The notes: generated by a model not told the origin, from the letters alone. Numbered from the stretch's first letter, positions 46,001-54,336 are shown. The stretch: 64,000 nt of DNA from a bacterium BRH_c32 (GCA_001516025.1 LOEU01000004.1:62001-126000), one strand, 5' to 3'. Program-made: numbers and translations.

Positions 46001-46568
46001 TTGTAAATGTAATCCCGTCATAAAAAAATATTCCGTCGCTTTTGGTGCCCAACCAATACTTATTTATTTCTTGAACATAGAATCTATCAATGTGGCTTTT
46101 AATAGGTGTTTCGATAATAGAGAATTTCTCTCCATCATATTTTGCCAAACTTCCAAATGAACCCGCAGCATAAACCGTTTGAGAATCAACATAAGTAAAA
46201 AAATTAAACGGATTTTTGTGAATCAAATTCTGCTTTGAAATAATTCCATTTTTTAATTTATAAAAATGAGCATACCAATCAACATCCATTGCAATTATAA
46301 GATGTTCATTTAATGGAGACGCTGATACAATGTAATATATGTATGCTTCCTTATTAGGAATTGAAATTTGTTTCCAAATTCCATTTCGTAATTGAAAGAA
46401 ACTGCCCAAGTTATCAAATATCAATAAGTTATCCGGAGAACTTCCACCAATAATAATAACCGGTTTTTCACTCGGACTTTTAATCTCAATCCAATCGTAT
46501 ATATCTGTTTGAGCAAATCCTATACTTGAGAAAAGTATAAAAAACAATATGGTAATTAATCGGTGCAT
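43044..46568 (-). CDS. Membrane sensor histidine kinase with FG-GAP/VCBS repeats and ASPIC/UnbV-like ectodomain
   Basis: A 1174-residue sensor. Signal peptide about 1-19. The outer part (20-780) begins with a propeller-like region, then seven Asp-rich calcium-binding FG-GAP/VCBS motifs (near residues 326, 378, 434, 491, 542, 599 and 651, for example DFNNDGLPDIF and DLDNDGDLDLI). An ASPIC/UnbV-like segment follows (about 690-770: SPGAKIYIYKSG, GRNQ-like SRNQYSDITSHFGL). Three membrane helices span about 794-875. The cytoplasmic part has a diverged dimerisation region with the only obvious candidate phospho-His in NFSHGQW (about 902), then a clear HATPase: N box GDCLQNSIFAI, G1 DDSGAGIP, F box IFESGFSTK, G2 GFGLYHS. 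It overlaps the response-regulator gene by 29 bases. Combining FG-GAP/ASPIC with a histidine kinase is unusual. The ligand may be a glycan or surface structure. Confidence 0.85.
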   Translation of the reverse strand: MHRLITILFFILFSSIGFAQTDIYDWIEIKSPSEKPVIIIGGSSPDNLLIFDNLGSFFQLRNGIWKQISIPNKEAYIYYIVSASPLNEHLIIAMDVDWYAHFYKLKNGIISKQNLIHKNPFNFFTYVDSQTVYAAGSFGSLAKYDGEKFSIIETPIKSHIDRFYVQEINKYWLGTKSDGIFFYDGITFTKFNCYEGKNHEIINFYSSGDSLFAITTNNDYLLLKNNTFTHIDFDINKKDKFDFTNKHPGFNSYYFEPDYTLSIDIPKLYKPVSLKNFLDYGIAFSTLDGKLYRSKKLHSNYYTELTQHFNINPFINGNLSALSVHDFNNDGLPDIFLSYPNSFSEIYYNSRQSTFFPKIIKSDSSISRSYGYIHTFGDINGDGYTDIITAQFIDGKSSIEIFTGNGTDYNKFDELNINGDLNERVIENLTLTDLDNDGDLDLIVVFYLGAGSNTGSVIFFKNSFWGNFTQTKYSDQYKFNGWNKQSISADFNNDGLNDLFLINRWGHNNLYINTNGNLVKKTSDLLSDTTKKISNIGAAFDYDNDGDLDLIIVSDSPILKLLENDGTAHFTDVSDKIKHPDLTGKYLMSNYNTLCIGDYNNDGFQDIFFILKSNQSSYTYLLINNQAQSFTDKKDIYKLDKYKLNGAVTSDIDNDGDLDLIGYDNFNIRLLINNLNNRNFLKITLNNIYSSPISPGAKIYIYKSGGIDDPRSLVGFRQIGTFEGSRNQYSDITSHFGLDYNYLYDIKVVFYAGDTKILYGIKANQTITINEANQFYAFILNLPGNLFRFFATKSIQIYLLFIIISFTIFFIGMQFGSKKLSWDIRSIVFLSATNISAFWIILLVTLDSTNALVKYILPTSVMLVGTIIPLYISYLIKQNNYNTKDFIKLKEELLQLSINFSHGQWALTNINGIILLLENLPHDFEKNEKIITQLQKRADTFEKLTLPNFQRMVEIASSIENFLSKDEIKTSASFSSTNFASLKNMSKEFLLNKEELLDRFKNIKKFSAIIKNKITREYSCNPEEVINLIIDSINSILVEKNISILKHKDYKEELSVLISKSDLAKIIGDCLQNSIFAINNKPGSIEISLKRLDPKLLIVIDDSGAGIPKSNWEKIFESGFSTKNSTGFGLYHSRETLKKYGGRIFVSESIPNTKTSITISLNKGAGDETNSSSD

Positions 46569-46623
46569 TTATAAAAATAGAAAAATAATCTGTCAATAGC
46601 ATCTGTATTTATCAGAGGCAACA

Positions 46624-46653
46624 GTGTAATCCACTAAGGATACAGCATTACAC
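46624..46653 (+). promoter_or_regulatory. Inverted repeat between the kinase and zinc-ribbon genes, candidate activator site
   Basis: GTGTAAT (46624-46630) and ATTACAC (46647-46653) form a perfect 7-base inverted repeat. A further half-site, GGATACA, lies in the spacer. The centre is about 82 bases upstream of the start predicted from the 46694 element. It could bind the response regulator encoded just beyond. Confidence 0.4.
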
Positions 46654-46693
46654 ATTAACCTTTATTTTTATCGATTTTGTAACGATTTAATAG

Positions 46694-46709
46694 TGGCATG
46701 GAAGTGGAT
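46694..46709 (+). promoter_or_regulatory. Candidate sigma-54-like promoter of the zinc-ribbon cluster
   Basis: TGGCATG-GAAG-TGGAT keeps the -24 TGGCAT and has TGGA where TTGC is expected at -12. This is the same GA deviation seen at 24893. AGTGGCAT here is also the left arm of an inverted repeat with ATGCCACT at 46757-46764. Weak on its own. Confidence 0.28.
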
Positions 46710-46783
46710 TATAGAGTGGTACAATCAATTCAAGATAATTATTAATCAAATAAAAAATGCCACTGCTAAAATAACGGTACTTT

Positions 46784-47011
46784 ATGAACGAGAGAGAAAC
46801 GATAATTAATAATTACAAAATATGTCCGCATTGCAATTTCTTTTGTGGAGGAAATGAAATAGACGAATACTGCTCGATATGTGGCTCGGCACTTCAAAGT
46901 AGATGTCCTGAATGCCAACAAAAGTATGATAATCCTTATGCGAAGTATTGTAAAAATTGCGGAAACGCAATTCGAATAATTAATTCGGAAAAAGGAAAAA
47001 TTAATTTCTAA
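46784..47011 (+). CDS. Small double zinc-ribbon protein
   Basis: A 75-residue cytoplasmic protein with four CxxC knuckles: CPHC, CSIC, CPEC and CKNC, enough for two zinc ribbons. Its terminal tails are short and polar. There is no membrane segment and no other domain. It opens a four-gene plus-strand unit divergent from the sensor kinase. Zinc-ribbon proteins of this size often help nucleic-acid or protein contacts, but no specific role can be given. No convincing Shine-Dalgarno sequence is seen, though the coding pattern is clear. Confidence 0.75.
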   Translation: MNERETIINNYKICPHCNFFCGGNEIDEYCSICGSALQSRCPECQQKYDNPYAKYCKNCGNAIRIINSEKGKINF

Positions 47012-47026
47012 AATAACGAGGTAACA

Positions 47027-47503
47027 ATGAAAATGCTTTTTATTCTTTTTATCACATTTATTCTATTCACATTCAGTACGTGCAATAAAGATGATATAAC
47101 CGCTCCGGAAACAGGTACTAAAAAACTTACGGTAACACATTGGGGAGTGGATTGGTCTGAAGGTAAAGTTGGCTCCGAAGGAAATGAGGTTGCTTATGAA
47201 AAATCCGATGGTGAAACGGTAAGTTGGTGCGCTTATGGAAATTCATCCGGTTCCGCTCAAGGTGTTTGGTTTAGACCTTATGTAGATAAATTAAAGAAAC
47301 TCTCAGTTACCGACCTAAATTCTGTAAGTCTTGCGGATACTACAAATTGGTTAACGGATGTTTGTTCATCACCGTTACAAAATGGAGATGTATGGCTTGC
47401 AAAATGCCGTGACGGATATGTCGTTTTTAAAGTTACAAAGCAACCTGATCCAAATGCCAATTTTTGGCCGGTCGAAGTTGAATACAAATACTTCAAAAAG
47501 TAA
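47027..47503 (+). CDS. Hypothetical lipoprotein
   Basis: A 158-residue protein with a lipoprotein signal peptide: hydrophobic residues 4-17, then FSTC with the lipidated Cys at about 19 and a CNKDD tail. The mature part has four further cysteines or aromatic-rich strands (WGVDWSEG, WCAYG, VWFRPYVDKL, VWLAKCRDG) and ends in a beta strand EVEYKYFKK. I do not recognise the family. It starts 15 bases after the zinc-ribbon gene and is followed by another lipoprotein gene. Confidence 0.7.
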   Translation: MKMLFILFITFILFTFSTCNKDDITAPETGTKKLTVTHWGVDWSEGKVGSEGNEVAYEKSDGETVSWCAYGNSSGSAQGVWFRPYVDKLKKLSVTDLNSVSLADTTNWLTDVCSSPLQNGDVWLAKCRDGYVVFKVTKQPDPNANFWPVEVEYKYFKK

Positions 47504-47512
47504 AAAGGAGAG

Positions 47513-47932
47513 ATGATGAAATCAATAAGGTATTTGTTGGTAGGGATTTTTCTGGCGTTTATGTCAGATAGTTTTACTTCATGTAAAAAAGATTCGAGTA
47601 ATCCGGTTGAACCCGTTTCTCCGAAACCGATAGAGACCGAGATTATAAACGATCTGGAGGATGATGCGCTTAAAACAATCGCGGCATTTAATTCGGGAAG
47701 TGTTGAAGAGGTAAAAAAAATAATTAGTGAATCTGCAAATGCTATATATGGAAATGACTTGGAAAGTGCTAAACCCAAATTTGCTTCGTTTGCAGAAGCT
47801 CTTAAGAACAAAAAGCTGGTTGCATATAGTGATATGTATGCAGAGTATGAAATAACCGTAGAGGGCAAATCATATTTTGTCGCTTTCTCTAAACAAAATG
47901 AAGCCGGTGAATGGAAATTAATTAGATTTTGA
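47513..47932 (+). CDS. Hypothetical lipoprotein
   Basis: A 139-residue protein. A second ATG at 47516 is equally possible, with AAAGGAG upstream of both. The lipoprotein signal reads SFTSCKKD (Cys about 24), followed by a Pro-rich linker and a small alpha/beta domain (DDALKTIAAFNSGSVEEVKKII ... AEYEITVEG ... EWKLIRF). The helix-then-sheet order resembles NTF2-like/DUF domains of lipoproteins, but the match is loose. It lies 9 bases after the previous lipoprotein and 7 bases before the phospholipase-like gene. Confidence 0.68.
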   Translation: MMKSIRYLLVGIFLAFMSDSFTSCKKDSSNPVEPVSPKPIETEIINDLEDDALKTIAAFNSGSVEEVKKIISESANAIYGNDLESAKPKFASFAEALKNKKLVAYSDMYAEYEITVEGKSYFVAFSKQNEAGEWKLIRF

Positions 47933-47939
47933 GGAGAAT

Positions 47940-49892
47940 ATGAAAAAGTTAGCCATAATAGGTATAGGATTCCTGACATATTTTTTGCTTGTTGTGATAA
48001 TGAACGCATACGAGAATACCAGAATGCATACAAGTATAAATGAAGCAATTGTAGATTGGTATTCATACCGCTCACCAACAAATTATCTACCCGATAATCT
48101 TTCTATAAAATTCAGTGATTTAACGGTTGACGGACATAAAGTTGTTCAAGGGGGGAAGATAAATATCAATGAATCAATGGTAAAAATGACGCCAAAAGAA
48201 TGGATGATACATGGTGGCTTTTCTGCCGATGAACCGCAAGTACCTGCATCCTTGAGACACTTTTATGATCCGGTTAAAATTGACGGTGTTTCATATTTGA
48301 CGGATTTAGTAGAAAATTATTCTCAATTTTATAATATACCCTTGCCTAAAATGGATGCAAAAGAGTGGGCATTGAGCGCAACCGATAATCCCTATAATTG
48401 GAATTATGCAAAACAATATTTGGGAAATGCATTTTACAATGAAACAAAAAGAAGTGAATATTTAGGAGATGCATATCGGGCACTGGGTGAGACACTTCAT
48501 CTATTTGCGGATATGGGATGTCCACCTCACGTTCGAAATGACGCTCACCCTGCATTTGCGAATGGATATGTAGGTGATCCTGACCCTTATGAAGAATTAA
48601 TCAAGACTACTCAAGTCTTAGATTATGGCTCATCGAAAACTTTGGCTGATGCCAGTACTGTAGCTCAATTCAAGAGTGCGACTACCGCAGCGAATTTGTT
48701 TGAGGTAATGGCAGTTTTCACAAACAAAAATTTCTTTAGTGAAGATACTCAGTATGGCACAAATATTACTCCGCATATTAATGATAGAAGGAGTTATACC
48801 TCTCCCGCAGTCGGTTCTGATGTGATATATAATCCGTCCGACAAGTATTATTATAAAACCATAAATGGTAATCAAATAAAAATGCTTGTATCTAAGAGCT
48901 ATTGTTTTGGATTAGGAAGTAAATATAGCACGATTGATTTGGAATGCGTAAAATCACAAGCTAGTATTTTGATCCCTACGATTGTTGAGGGAGGAGCAAA
49001 TCTTATAAAATTATTTATACCAAAAATTTCAATTGAGATATCTGATGCAAAAGATGACGGAACTCTTAGTGGGGTTGTAAAACATACATTGAATTCCGAA
49101 TACACAAAAGAGATTAAATATAATGGGAAAATAAAAATATTAAAAGGAAGTTCTACGGTAGGTGAGGTTAAATCTGTAAACAACACAATTTCCGGAAGCG
49201 GCTTAAATATTAAAAAGGACGAAAAAATTACTGCAGTAATTGAAATTGGAGGAATGATTTTTACTTCCAAAGAATTTACGGTAAAGGAAAAATCGAGTAC
49301 CTCGGATTGTTTAAACGCAATATTGGCTTGCACCAAAGTTTCTTCTTATTCGGTTGCAAATTATGTATATACTGATGGAACCACCGAAACAAATAGAAAT
49401 GTAAGTTATGCTCAAGGCGGAGAAAGTACTTCCAACTGGTTCTCTGATGCAAAAATAAATTGGACGGGAAATAATTTTGTAATAACAAAAACGCAAGCAA
49501 GAAACTCGACTAGTGCAGATGGAGACACAGTTTATTGTAAAATGGAAGGAGCATTATCAAAAGATGGAACTATTCTCGAAAGCTTCTCCGCTACTTGGGT
49601 TAGACACTATCGTTCCTATCAGTCCGATCAAAGTCGTATTTGGATTACGGATTTATTTGAAGTTTACGATCACAAGTTCAAAAACATTCCTCTTACAAAA
49701 TGTGATCAATATTCTAAATGGTTTGAGCTAGATACTAATACTCAAATAAACAGTAATGTTATCTCATCTTATATATACAAATATGAGACTCAAACCACCG
49801 GGACAATACAATCACCCGTAGTGAAGGTTATAACAAATAAAGAAGCTAAGTCCTTAGGAGATTTTAACAAAGTCCGTGTCTCATTTCAATGA
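47940..49892 (+). CDS. Membrane-anchored protein with zinc-dependent phospholipase C/P1 nuclease-like domain
   Basis: A 650-residue protein. The N-terminal hydrophobic segment (about 5-22) is a signal or anchor. Residues about 25-340 look like the all-helical zinc-dependent phospholipase C/P1 nuclease fold: WMIHGGF (an early His) and LGETLHLFADMGCPPHVRNDAHP, which supplies the HxxxD and H...H metal ligands. The C-terminal 300 residues are beta-rich (KISIEISDAKDDGTLSG, KEKITAVIEIGGMIF-like elements) and unassigned. It overlaps no gene but follows within 7 bases, and a strong terminator ends the unit. Phosphodiester or phospholipid hydrolysis at the cell envelope is the family-based expectation. 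Confidence 0.6.
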   Translation: MKKLAIIGIGFLTYFLLVVIMNAYENTRMHTSINEAIVDWYSYRSPTNYLPDNLSIKFSDLTVDGHKVVQGGKININESMVKMTPKEWMIHGGFSADEPQVPASLRHFYDPVKIDGVSYLTDLVENYSQFYNIPLPKMDAKEWALSATDNPYNWNYAKQYLGNAFYNETKRSEYLGDAYRALGETLHLFADMGCPPHVRNDAHPAFANGYVGDPDPYEELIKTTQVLDYGSSKTLADASTVAQFKSATTAANLFEVMAVFTNKNFFSEDTQYGTNITPHINDRRSYTSPAVGSDVIYNPSDKYYYKTINGNQIKMLVSKSYCFGLGSKYSTIDLECVKSQASILIPTIVEGGANLIKLFIPKISIEISDAKDDGTLSGVVKHTLNSEYTKEIKYNGKIKILKGSSTVGEVKSVNNTISGSGLNIKKDEKITAVIEIGGMIFTSKEFTVKEKSSTSDCLNAILACTKVSSYSVANYVYTDGTTETNRNVSYAQGGESTSNWFSDAKINWTGNNFVITKTQARNSTSADGDTVYCKMEGALSKDGTILESFSATWVRHYRSYQSDQSRIWITDLFEVYDHKFKNIPLTKCDQYSKWFELDTNTQINSNVISSYIYKYETQTTGTIQSPVVKVITNKEAKSLGDFNKVRVSFQ

Positions 49893-49945
49893 TTCATTGA
49901 GATTAATAAAATTATTTTGTTGTTGATGACAAGGGTGCAATTGGC

Positions 49946-49986
49946 GTTAGGCAGGCAAGTTATAAGCTGCCTAACGTTTTTATTTT
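49946..49986 (+). terminator. Terminator of the zinc-ribbon/lipoprotein unit
   Basis: A 10-base perfect stem (49946-49955 with 49968-49977), 12-base loop, followed by six Ts. It lies between converging genes and may also slow transcription from release factor 3 on the other strand. Confidence 0.88.
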
Positions 49987-50006
49987 AAATCGAACGAGTT
50001 AATTTA

Positions 50007-51617
50007 TCACTTTGAGTTTTCTAATTCAGCGGTTCCGGTATTGTGCTCGATGCTAAAGAGAAATTGTGCTTTAGGATTTTTCTCTTTTGCGATATTAAGT
50101 GCATAAGATGAATCGGCAATATAAACGAGATTATTATGCTTATCCTTAAATAAATTATTGCTGCGTATTCTTAGGAGTTCATCAATATCGTCAATATTAT
50201 CATATTTGATCCAGCATGCTTTATAAGACTGTAACTGAACGAAGTCAACCGATGCTCCGAACTCATGAAGAAGACGATATTTAATTACGTCAAACTGAAG
50301 TTCACCCACAACGCCGACTACTTTTCTATTACCCATATCTTGAACGAATAATTGAGCGAGTCCTTCATCAGTGAGGTTTTGAAGCCCTTTTTCTAATTGC
50401 TTCGACTTCATCGGATCGGTATTTCTTACAAGGCGGAAGAGTTCAGGAGAGAATTGCGGAATTCCTATATACATCATTTTTTCACCCTCTGTTAATGTAT
50501 CCCCAATCTTAAATACACCTGAATCATAAAGCCCGATAACATCGCCGGGATAAGCATCGTCAATAACGCTTTTTGTCTGTGCCATGAAAGTGGCGGGTGA
50601 AGTAAATTTTAGGTCTCGATCTAATCTCACGTGATGATAAAATTTATTTCTTTCAAATTTTCCCGAGCATACTCTTAGGAATGCAATACGGTCTCTATGC
50701 TTAGGATCGAGATTAGCATGAATCTTAAAAACGAAACCGGAGAATTGATTTTCAGTTGGTTGTACCATTCGAGATGTGGTCTCGCGAGGTTTCGGCATTG
50801 GGGCAATAGATACAAAAGTATCGAGCAATTCCTTTATACCAAAATTATTAAGAGCACTTCCGAAGAATACGGGTGCTTGCTCACCATTTAAATATTTATC
50901 TTTATCAAAATGATCATAGACACCATCAATAAGTTCAATATCATCGCGAAGTTTTTTTGCTGAATCGCCGAACCTCTCAATTAAGTTTTCATCATAAAGC
51001 GAGGAGAAAACTTCTACATCCTCTTCGACTCGTGTTTTATTCGATTGGAAAAAATTAAATGTATTGTTATAAATATTAAATACACCGCGGAAAGTATTAC
51101 CCATACCAAGCGGATAGGAGAGCGGTCTTACTCTTATATCTAATTTTTCTTCAAGTTCATCAAGGAGTTCAATTGGATATCTGCCTTCGCGATCCATCTT
51201 ATTAATAAATATAATTACAGGAGTATTACGCATACGGCATACGTTCATCAATTTCTCTGTCTGTTCTTCGACACCTTTTACAGAATCGATTACTAGAATA
51301 ACGCTATCAACTGCCGTAAGAGTACGATAAGTATCTTCGGCAAAATCTTTATGACCGGGAGTATCTAATAAGTTTATATTGATATCATTGTATTGAAAAG
51401 TAAGCACGGAGGTGGCCACTGAGATACCTCGCTGTTTTTCAATTTCGAGGAAATCCGAAGCGGCAGTTTTTTTGATTTTATTCGATTTTACTGCCCCTGC
51501 AATCTGAATTGCACCACTATATAGCAATAATTTTTCTGTAAGAGTCGTCTTACCTGCATCGGGATGACTAATGATAGCAAATGTTTTTCTTTTTTGAATT
51601 TCTGATAAAATACTCAT
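50007..51617 (-). CDS. prfC: Peptide chain release factor 3
   Basis: A 536-residue GTPase that removes RF1/RF2 from the ribosome after peptide release. GTPase motifs: G1 [10 protein letters not shown], switch I KQRGISV, G3 DTPGHKDF, G4 INKMDREG. Length is close to the 529 residues of the Escherichia coli protein. Domains II-III follow, with [17 protein letters not shown] typical of RF3 (in parts). It is a housekeeping gene, transcribed away from the LacI regulator, and marks a boundary between accessory regions. Confidence 0.96.
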   Translation of the reverse strand: MSILSEIQKRKTFAIISHPDAGKTTLTEKLLLYSGAIQIAGAVKSNKIKKTAASDFLEIEKQRGISVATSVLTFQYNDININLLDTPGHKDFAEDTYRTLTAVDSVILVIDSVKGVEEQTEKLMNVCRMRNTPVIIFINKMDREGRYPIELLDELEEKLDIRVRPLSYPLGMGNTFRGVFNIYNNTFNFFQSNKTRVEEDVEVFSSLYDENLIERFGDSAKKLRDDIELIDGVYDHFDKDKYLNGEQAPVFFGSALNNFGIKELLDTFVSIAPMPKPRETTSRMVQPTENQFSGFVFKIHANLDPKHRDRIAFLRVCSGKFERNKFYHHVRLDRDLKFTSPATFMAQTKSVIDDAYPGDVIGLYDSGVFKIGDTLTEGEKMMYIGIPQFSPELFRLVRNTDPMKSKQLEKGLQNLTDEGLAQLFVQDMGNRKVVGVVGELQFDVIKYRLLHEFGASVDFVQLQSYKACWIKYDNIDDIDELLRIRSNNLFKDKHNNLVYIADSSYALNIAKEKNPKAQFLFSIEHNTGTAELENSK

Positions 51618-51799
51618 TGAAACGAATTTCCGTTTATAATTTTAAAAATTGGATATAGTAATAGATATGAAGTGCTAAAGGGCACTAATAGAATTTTGGT
51701 GATGCGTAAGATATAGTAGAAAAAATATACATCTTTAAATATACGTAAAATGAACAATATAATAAAAGCAAAAGACAGAATATCCAAAACCGATTTCGC

Positions 51800-51827
51800 T
51801 TGACAATTATATCTTGAATTCCATAAT
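51800..51827 (+). promoter_or_regulatory. Promoter of the LacI-family regulator gene
   Basis: TTGACA (51800-51805), 16 bases, CATAAT (51822-51827, 5/6 match to the -10). The expected start falls just before the palindromic operator at 51841. The same 255-base region should also hold the release factor 3 promoter on the other strand, which I could not define. Confidence 0.5.
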
Positions 51828-51840
51828 TTAGTCATAGTGA

Positions 51841-51856
51841 GCACAAACGTTTGTGC
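51841..51856 (+). promoter_or_regulatory. LacI-family operator, perfect palindrome
   Basis: GCACAAACGTTTGTGC is a perfect 16-base palindrome with the central CG typical of LacI/GalR operators. It lies between the promoter and the regulator's ATG at 51873, which fits autorepression. Confidence 0.8.
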
Positions 51857-51872
51857 AATAACTATAAAAATT

Positions 51873-52919
51873 ATGGCTATTACCTTAGATAAAATATCGG
51901 AAGTAACAGGATTTTCTGTTTCGACAGTATCAAGGGTGTTGAATAAGAAATCCAAGAAGTATCGTATCTCACTCGAGACCGAACGCATTATATATGCAAA
52001 GGCAAAGGAATTGGGATATCGACCGAATGAGTTAGCAAGAGGACTCCGATTAAAGAAAACACATACTATTGGTTTAGTCGTACCCGATATTTCCAATCCA
52101 TTTTTCGCTTCTATTACTCATCTAATCCAAAAATATCTTTATGAAGAGGGATACTCGCTTATCGTCTGCAATACCAATGAGGATATTAAAACAGAGATCG
52201 AACAGATCGATTTAATGAGACGAAAAGGTGTCGATGGTTATATCATAATGCCTGTCGGTACGCAGTTTGAGCATATAAAAGGATTATTGGATGATAATAA
52301 ACCTTTAGTATTATTGGATAGAAATATTGATGCTCTCAATGCTAATTGCATTGTAGTGGATAATTATAGAGGTGCTTATGAAGCAACAGAATGTTTAATT
52401 CGCTATGGTCACGAGAGAATAGCCATTATTCAAGGGCTTCAGAACACATACACAAATAATGAGCGCGTAAGAGGATATAAAGATGCACTTGCCGATAATG
52501 GGATTAGGATTGACGAAAGTTATATTGTAGGAAACGATTTCCGAAGAGAGAATGGATATATTTCGACCAAATTACTTTTAAAAATGGAAAATGCTCCGAC
52601 TGCAATATTTGCATTCAGTGATTTAATTACGTTGGGAATGCTTCAGGCAATTTCGGAAGAAAAAGTAAAAATACCGGATGATCTTTCAATAATTTCATTC
52701 GATGAAATAGATTTTGCTCCATATTTAGTTTCACCTCTTTCGGTAGTCGTTCAGCCAAGAGAATTAATTGGGGAGGCAGCAGTTAAACTTCTTATCGAAG
52801 AGATGAGAAGCAAAAATAGACTTGGAAAAAGAAAAATATTGTTGGAGTCTAAATTAGTAATTCGCGATTCTATTAAGAATTTTAATTTAGGAGTAGCGGC
52901 TCATAGGACTGCGAGTTGA
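51873..52919 (+). CDS. LacI-family transcriptional repressor
   Basis: A 348-residue sugar-responsive repressor. I chose ATG 51873, where the family's N-terminus begins (MAITLDKISEVTGFSVSTVSRVLN, shown by its ITLDKIS and VSTVSRVLN parts). The upstream GTG at 51837 would translate through the operator. The helix-turn-helix is at 1-55 with hinge LARGLRLKKTHTIG, followed by a periplasmic-binding-protein-like effector domain (about 60-335: GLVVPDISNPFFA, VVDNYRGAYEAT, FAFSDLITLGML). It lies upstream of an ABC sugar importer. Operator-like sites lie at its own promoter, before that importer and within the fourth gene downstream. The inducer is probably a manno-oligosaccharide, by context only. Confidence 0.93.
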   Translation: MAITLDKISEVTGFSVSTVSRVLNKKSKKYRISLETERIIYAKAKELGYRPNELARGLRLKKTHTIGLVVPDISNPFFASITHLIQKYLYEEGYSLIVCNTNEDIKTEIEQIDLMRRKGVDGYIIMPVGTQFEHIKGLLDDNKPLVLLDRNIDALNANCIVVDNYRGAYEATECLIRYGHERIAIIQGLQNTYTNNERVRGYKDALADNGIRIDESYIVGNDFRRENGYISTKLLLKMENAPTAIFAFSDLITLGMLQAISEEKVKIPDDLSIISFDEIDFAPYLVSPLSVVVQPRELIGEAAVKLLIEEMRSKNRLGKRKILLESKLVIRDSIKNFNLGVAAHRTAS

Positions 52920-52936
52920 TATTTTAAACTCTATTT

Positions 52937-52952
52937 GCGCAATCGTTTGTTC
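52937..52952 (+). promoter_or_regulatory. LacI-type operator before the ABC importer operon
   Basis: GCGCAATCGTTTGTTC matches the palindrome at 51841 at 13 of 16 positions, including the central CG. It lies 28 bases upstream of the binding-protein start (GTG 52981), in the gap after the regulator gene. Confidence 0.6.
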
Positions 52953-52980
52953 TTATTAATTAATTAAATTGAGTATTTAA

Positions 52981-54300
52981 GTGAAAAACAAAATTATTTC
53001 GATATTTATTATAACTATCATAGCTTTGACTGTAATTAGCTGCTCAAAGAGCGAAAATAATAGTGATGGTAAAGTAGTAGTTACATTTTGGCATGGAATG
53101 ATGGCTTCGTCAGTTCCCGCATTAGAGCAATTAATTCAAAAATTTGAAGAAACACATCCCGGAATAAAGATTAATGCACAAACAATCCCAAACGGTGATG
53201 CAGGAATTCAGAAATTAATGACCTCACTTCAAAGCGGTACTGCCCCGGATGTCTCATGGATCTATTCCGATTATATGGAGGATTTAGTAACATCTAACTC
53301 GATCTATAAGATGAGACAATTTATTGATGGCAAAAATGGATTAACAAAAGAAGACCTTGCAGATATTTATCCTTCACTTATAACTTATGCTTCATGGCGT
53401 GGAGAACTATATAGTATCCCGATGGAAGCGACAAATTTAGCACTTCTATATAATAAAGATTTATTCCGTCAAGCGGGATTAGACCCTAATCATCCTCCTA
53501 AAGATTGGGATGAGTTATTAGATTTTTCAAGAAAACTTACAATTGATAAAAATAATGACGGAAAATTTGAGCAGGTGGGATTTTTCATTCCTGTTTTCCC
53601 TGCAACGGGCAGCCGAAATGGATGGATGGTTTGGCAGTATCGACCATTTTTATGGCAGGCAGGCGGTGATTTTATTGAAAAAGACCAATCAAAAGTAACT
53701 TATGATAGCGAAGCAGGAATAAAAGCATTAACTCTATGGCAGAAACTATTCCAAGAACAAAAATTAGAAACCTTTACGAGTGATTTTGATATGGCATTTA
53801 TATCAAAACAGCTTGCAATGGCTATGGACGGTCCGTGGAGTCTTCCTCGATATAAAGATTTAATGAAAGGGATCGATTGGGCTTTTGCTCCATTGCCTGC
53901 CGGACCTGCAAAGCAAGCTACAATTGTAGGCGGAGAATATCTTTGTATTTTTAAACAGAGCGAACATCCCGACGAAGCATGGGAATTTGTTAAATGGATT
54001 GCATCTCCCGAAGCACAAGCACAATGGTGTATGACTTCCGGTTATCTCCCGATTCGAAGATCAGTAAAAGAGATTCCCGCATTCAAAAAGTATTTAGAGG
54101 AAAATGCAAATTATAAAGTATTCGTTGACCAGATGGATGTAGGGCAAGCAGAACTCTCGATCGATTATGGCGCTATGCAGATTACTCAGCATATCGGGGA
54201 GGCAATTGAAGGTGTTACAATAGGTAAAAGAGATGTAAGAACATCACTCAATAATTCAGCTAAAAAATCGAACGATTTATTAATCAGAGCACGCAAATAA
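52981..54300 (+). CDS. ABC sugar transporter substrate-binding lipoprotein
   Basis: A 439-residue family 1 extracellular solute-binding protein (MalE/UgpB type). It starts at GTG with a lipoprotein signal (LTVISCSKS, Cys about 21). Family features: VVTFWHGMMASS opening, FEETHPGIKINAQTIP, TAPDVSWIYSDYM, GGEYLCIFKQSEHPDEAWEFVKWI and the conserved YLPIRRS. It is the first gene after the LacI regulator and its operator. Two permease genes follow directly. Oligosaccharide binding is secure by family; mannobiose or mannotriose is inferred from the locus. Confidence 0.92.
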   Translation: MKNKIISIFIITIIALTVISCSKSENNSDGKVVVTFWHGMMASSVPALEQLIQKFEETHPGIKINAQTIPNGDAGIQKLMTSLQSGTAPDVSWIYSDYMEDLVTSNSIYKMRQFIDGKNGLTKEDLADIYPSLITYASWRGELYSIPMEATNLALLYNKDLFRQAGLDPNHPPKDWDELLDFSRKLTIDKNNDGKFEQVGFFIPVFPATGSRNGWMVWQYRPFLWQAGGDFIEKDQSKVTYDSEAGIKALTLWQKLFQEQKLETFTSDFDMAFISKQLAMAMDGPWSLPRYKDLMKGIDWAFAPLPAGPAKQATIVGGEYLCIFKQSEHPDEAWEFVKWIASPEAQAQWCMTSGYLPIRRSVKEIPAFKKYLEENANYKVFVDQMDVGQAELSIDYGAMQITQHIGEAIEGVTIGKRDVRTSLNNSAKKSNDLLIRARK

Positions 54301-54336
54301 ATAGCGATAGATTAAGGATAATAAGAATAGAATTTT

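Noticed and set aside
47278..48081. 267-codon minus-strand frame across the two lipoprotein genes
   Set aside because: It runs opposite three well-formed genes with signal peptides and Shine-Dalgarno sites and shows no domain; a shadow frame.
48899..49336. 145-codon minus-strand frame within the phospholipase-like gene
   Set aside because: Antisense to a coding region, hydrophobic by composition only, no ribosome-binding site.
51836..52096. Upstream extension of the 73-codon minus-strand frame into the LacI gene
   Set aside because: This part is antisense to the helix-turn-helix of the LacI repressor and has no start signal.
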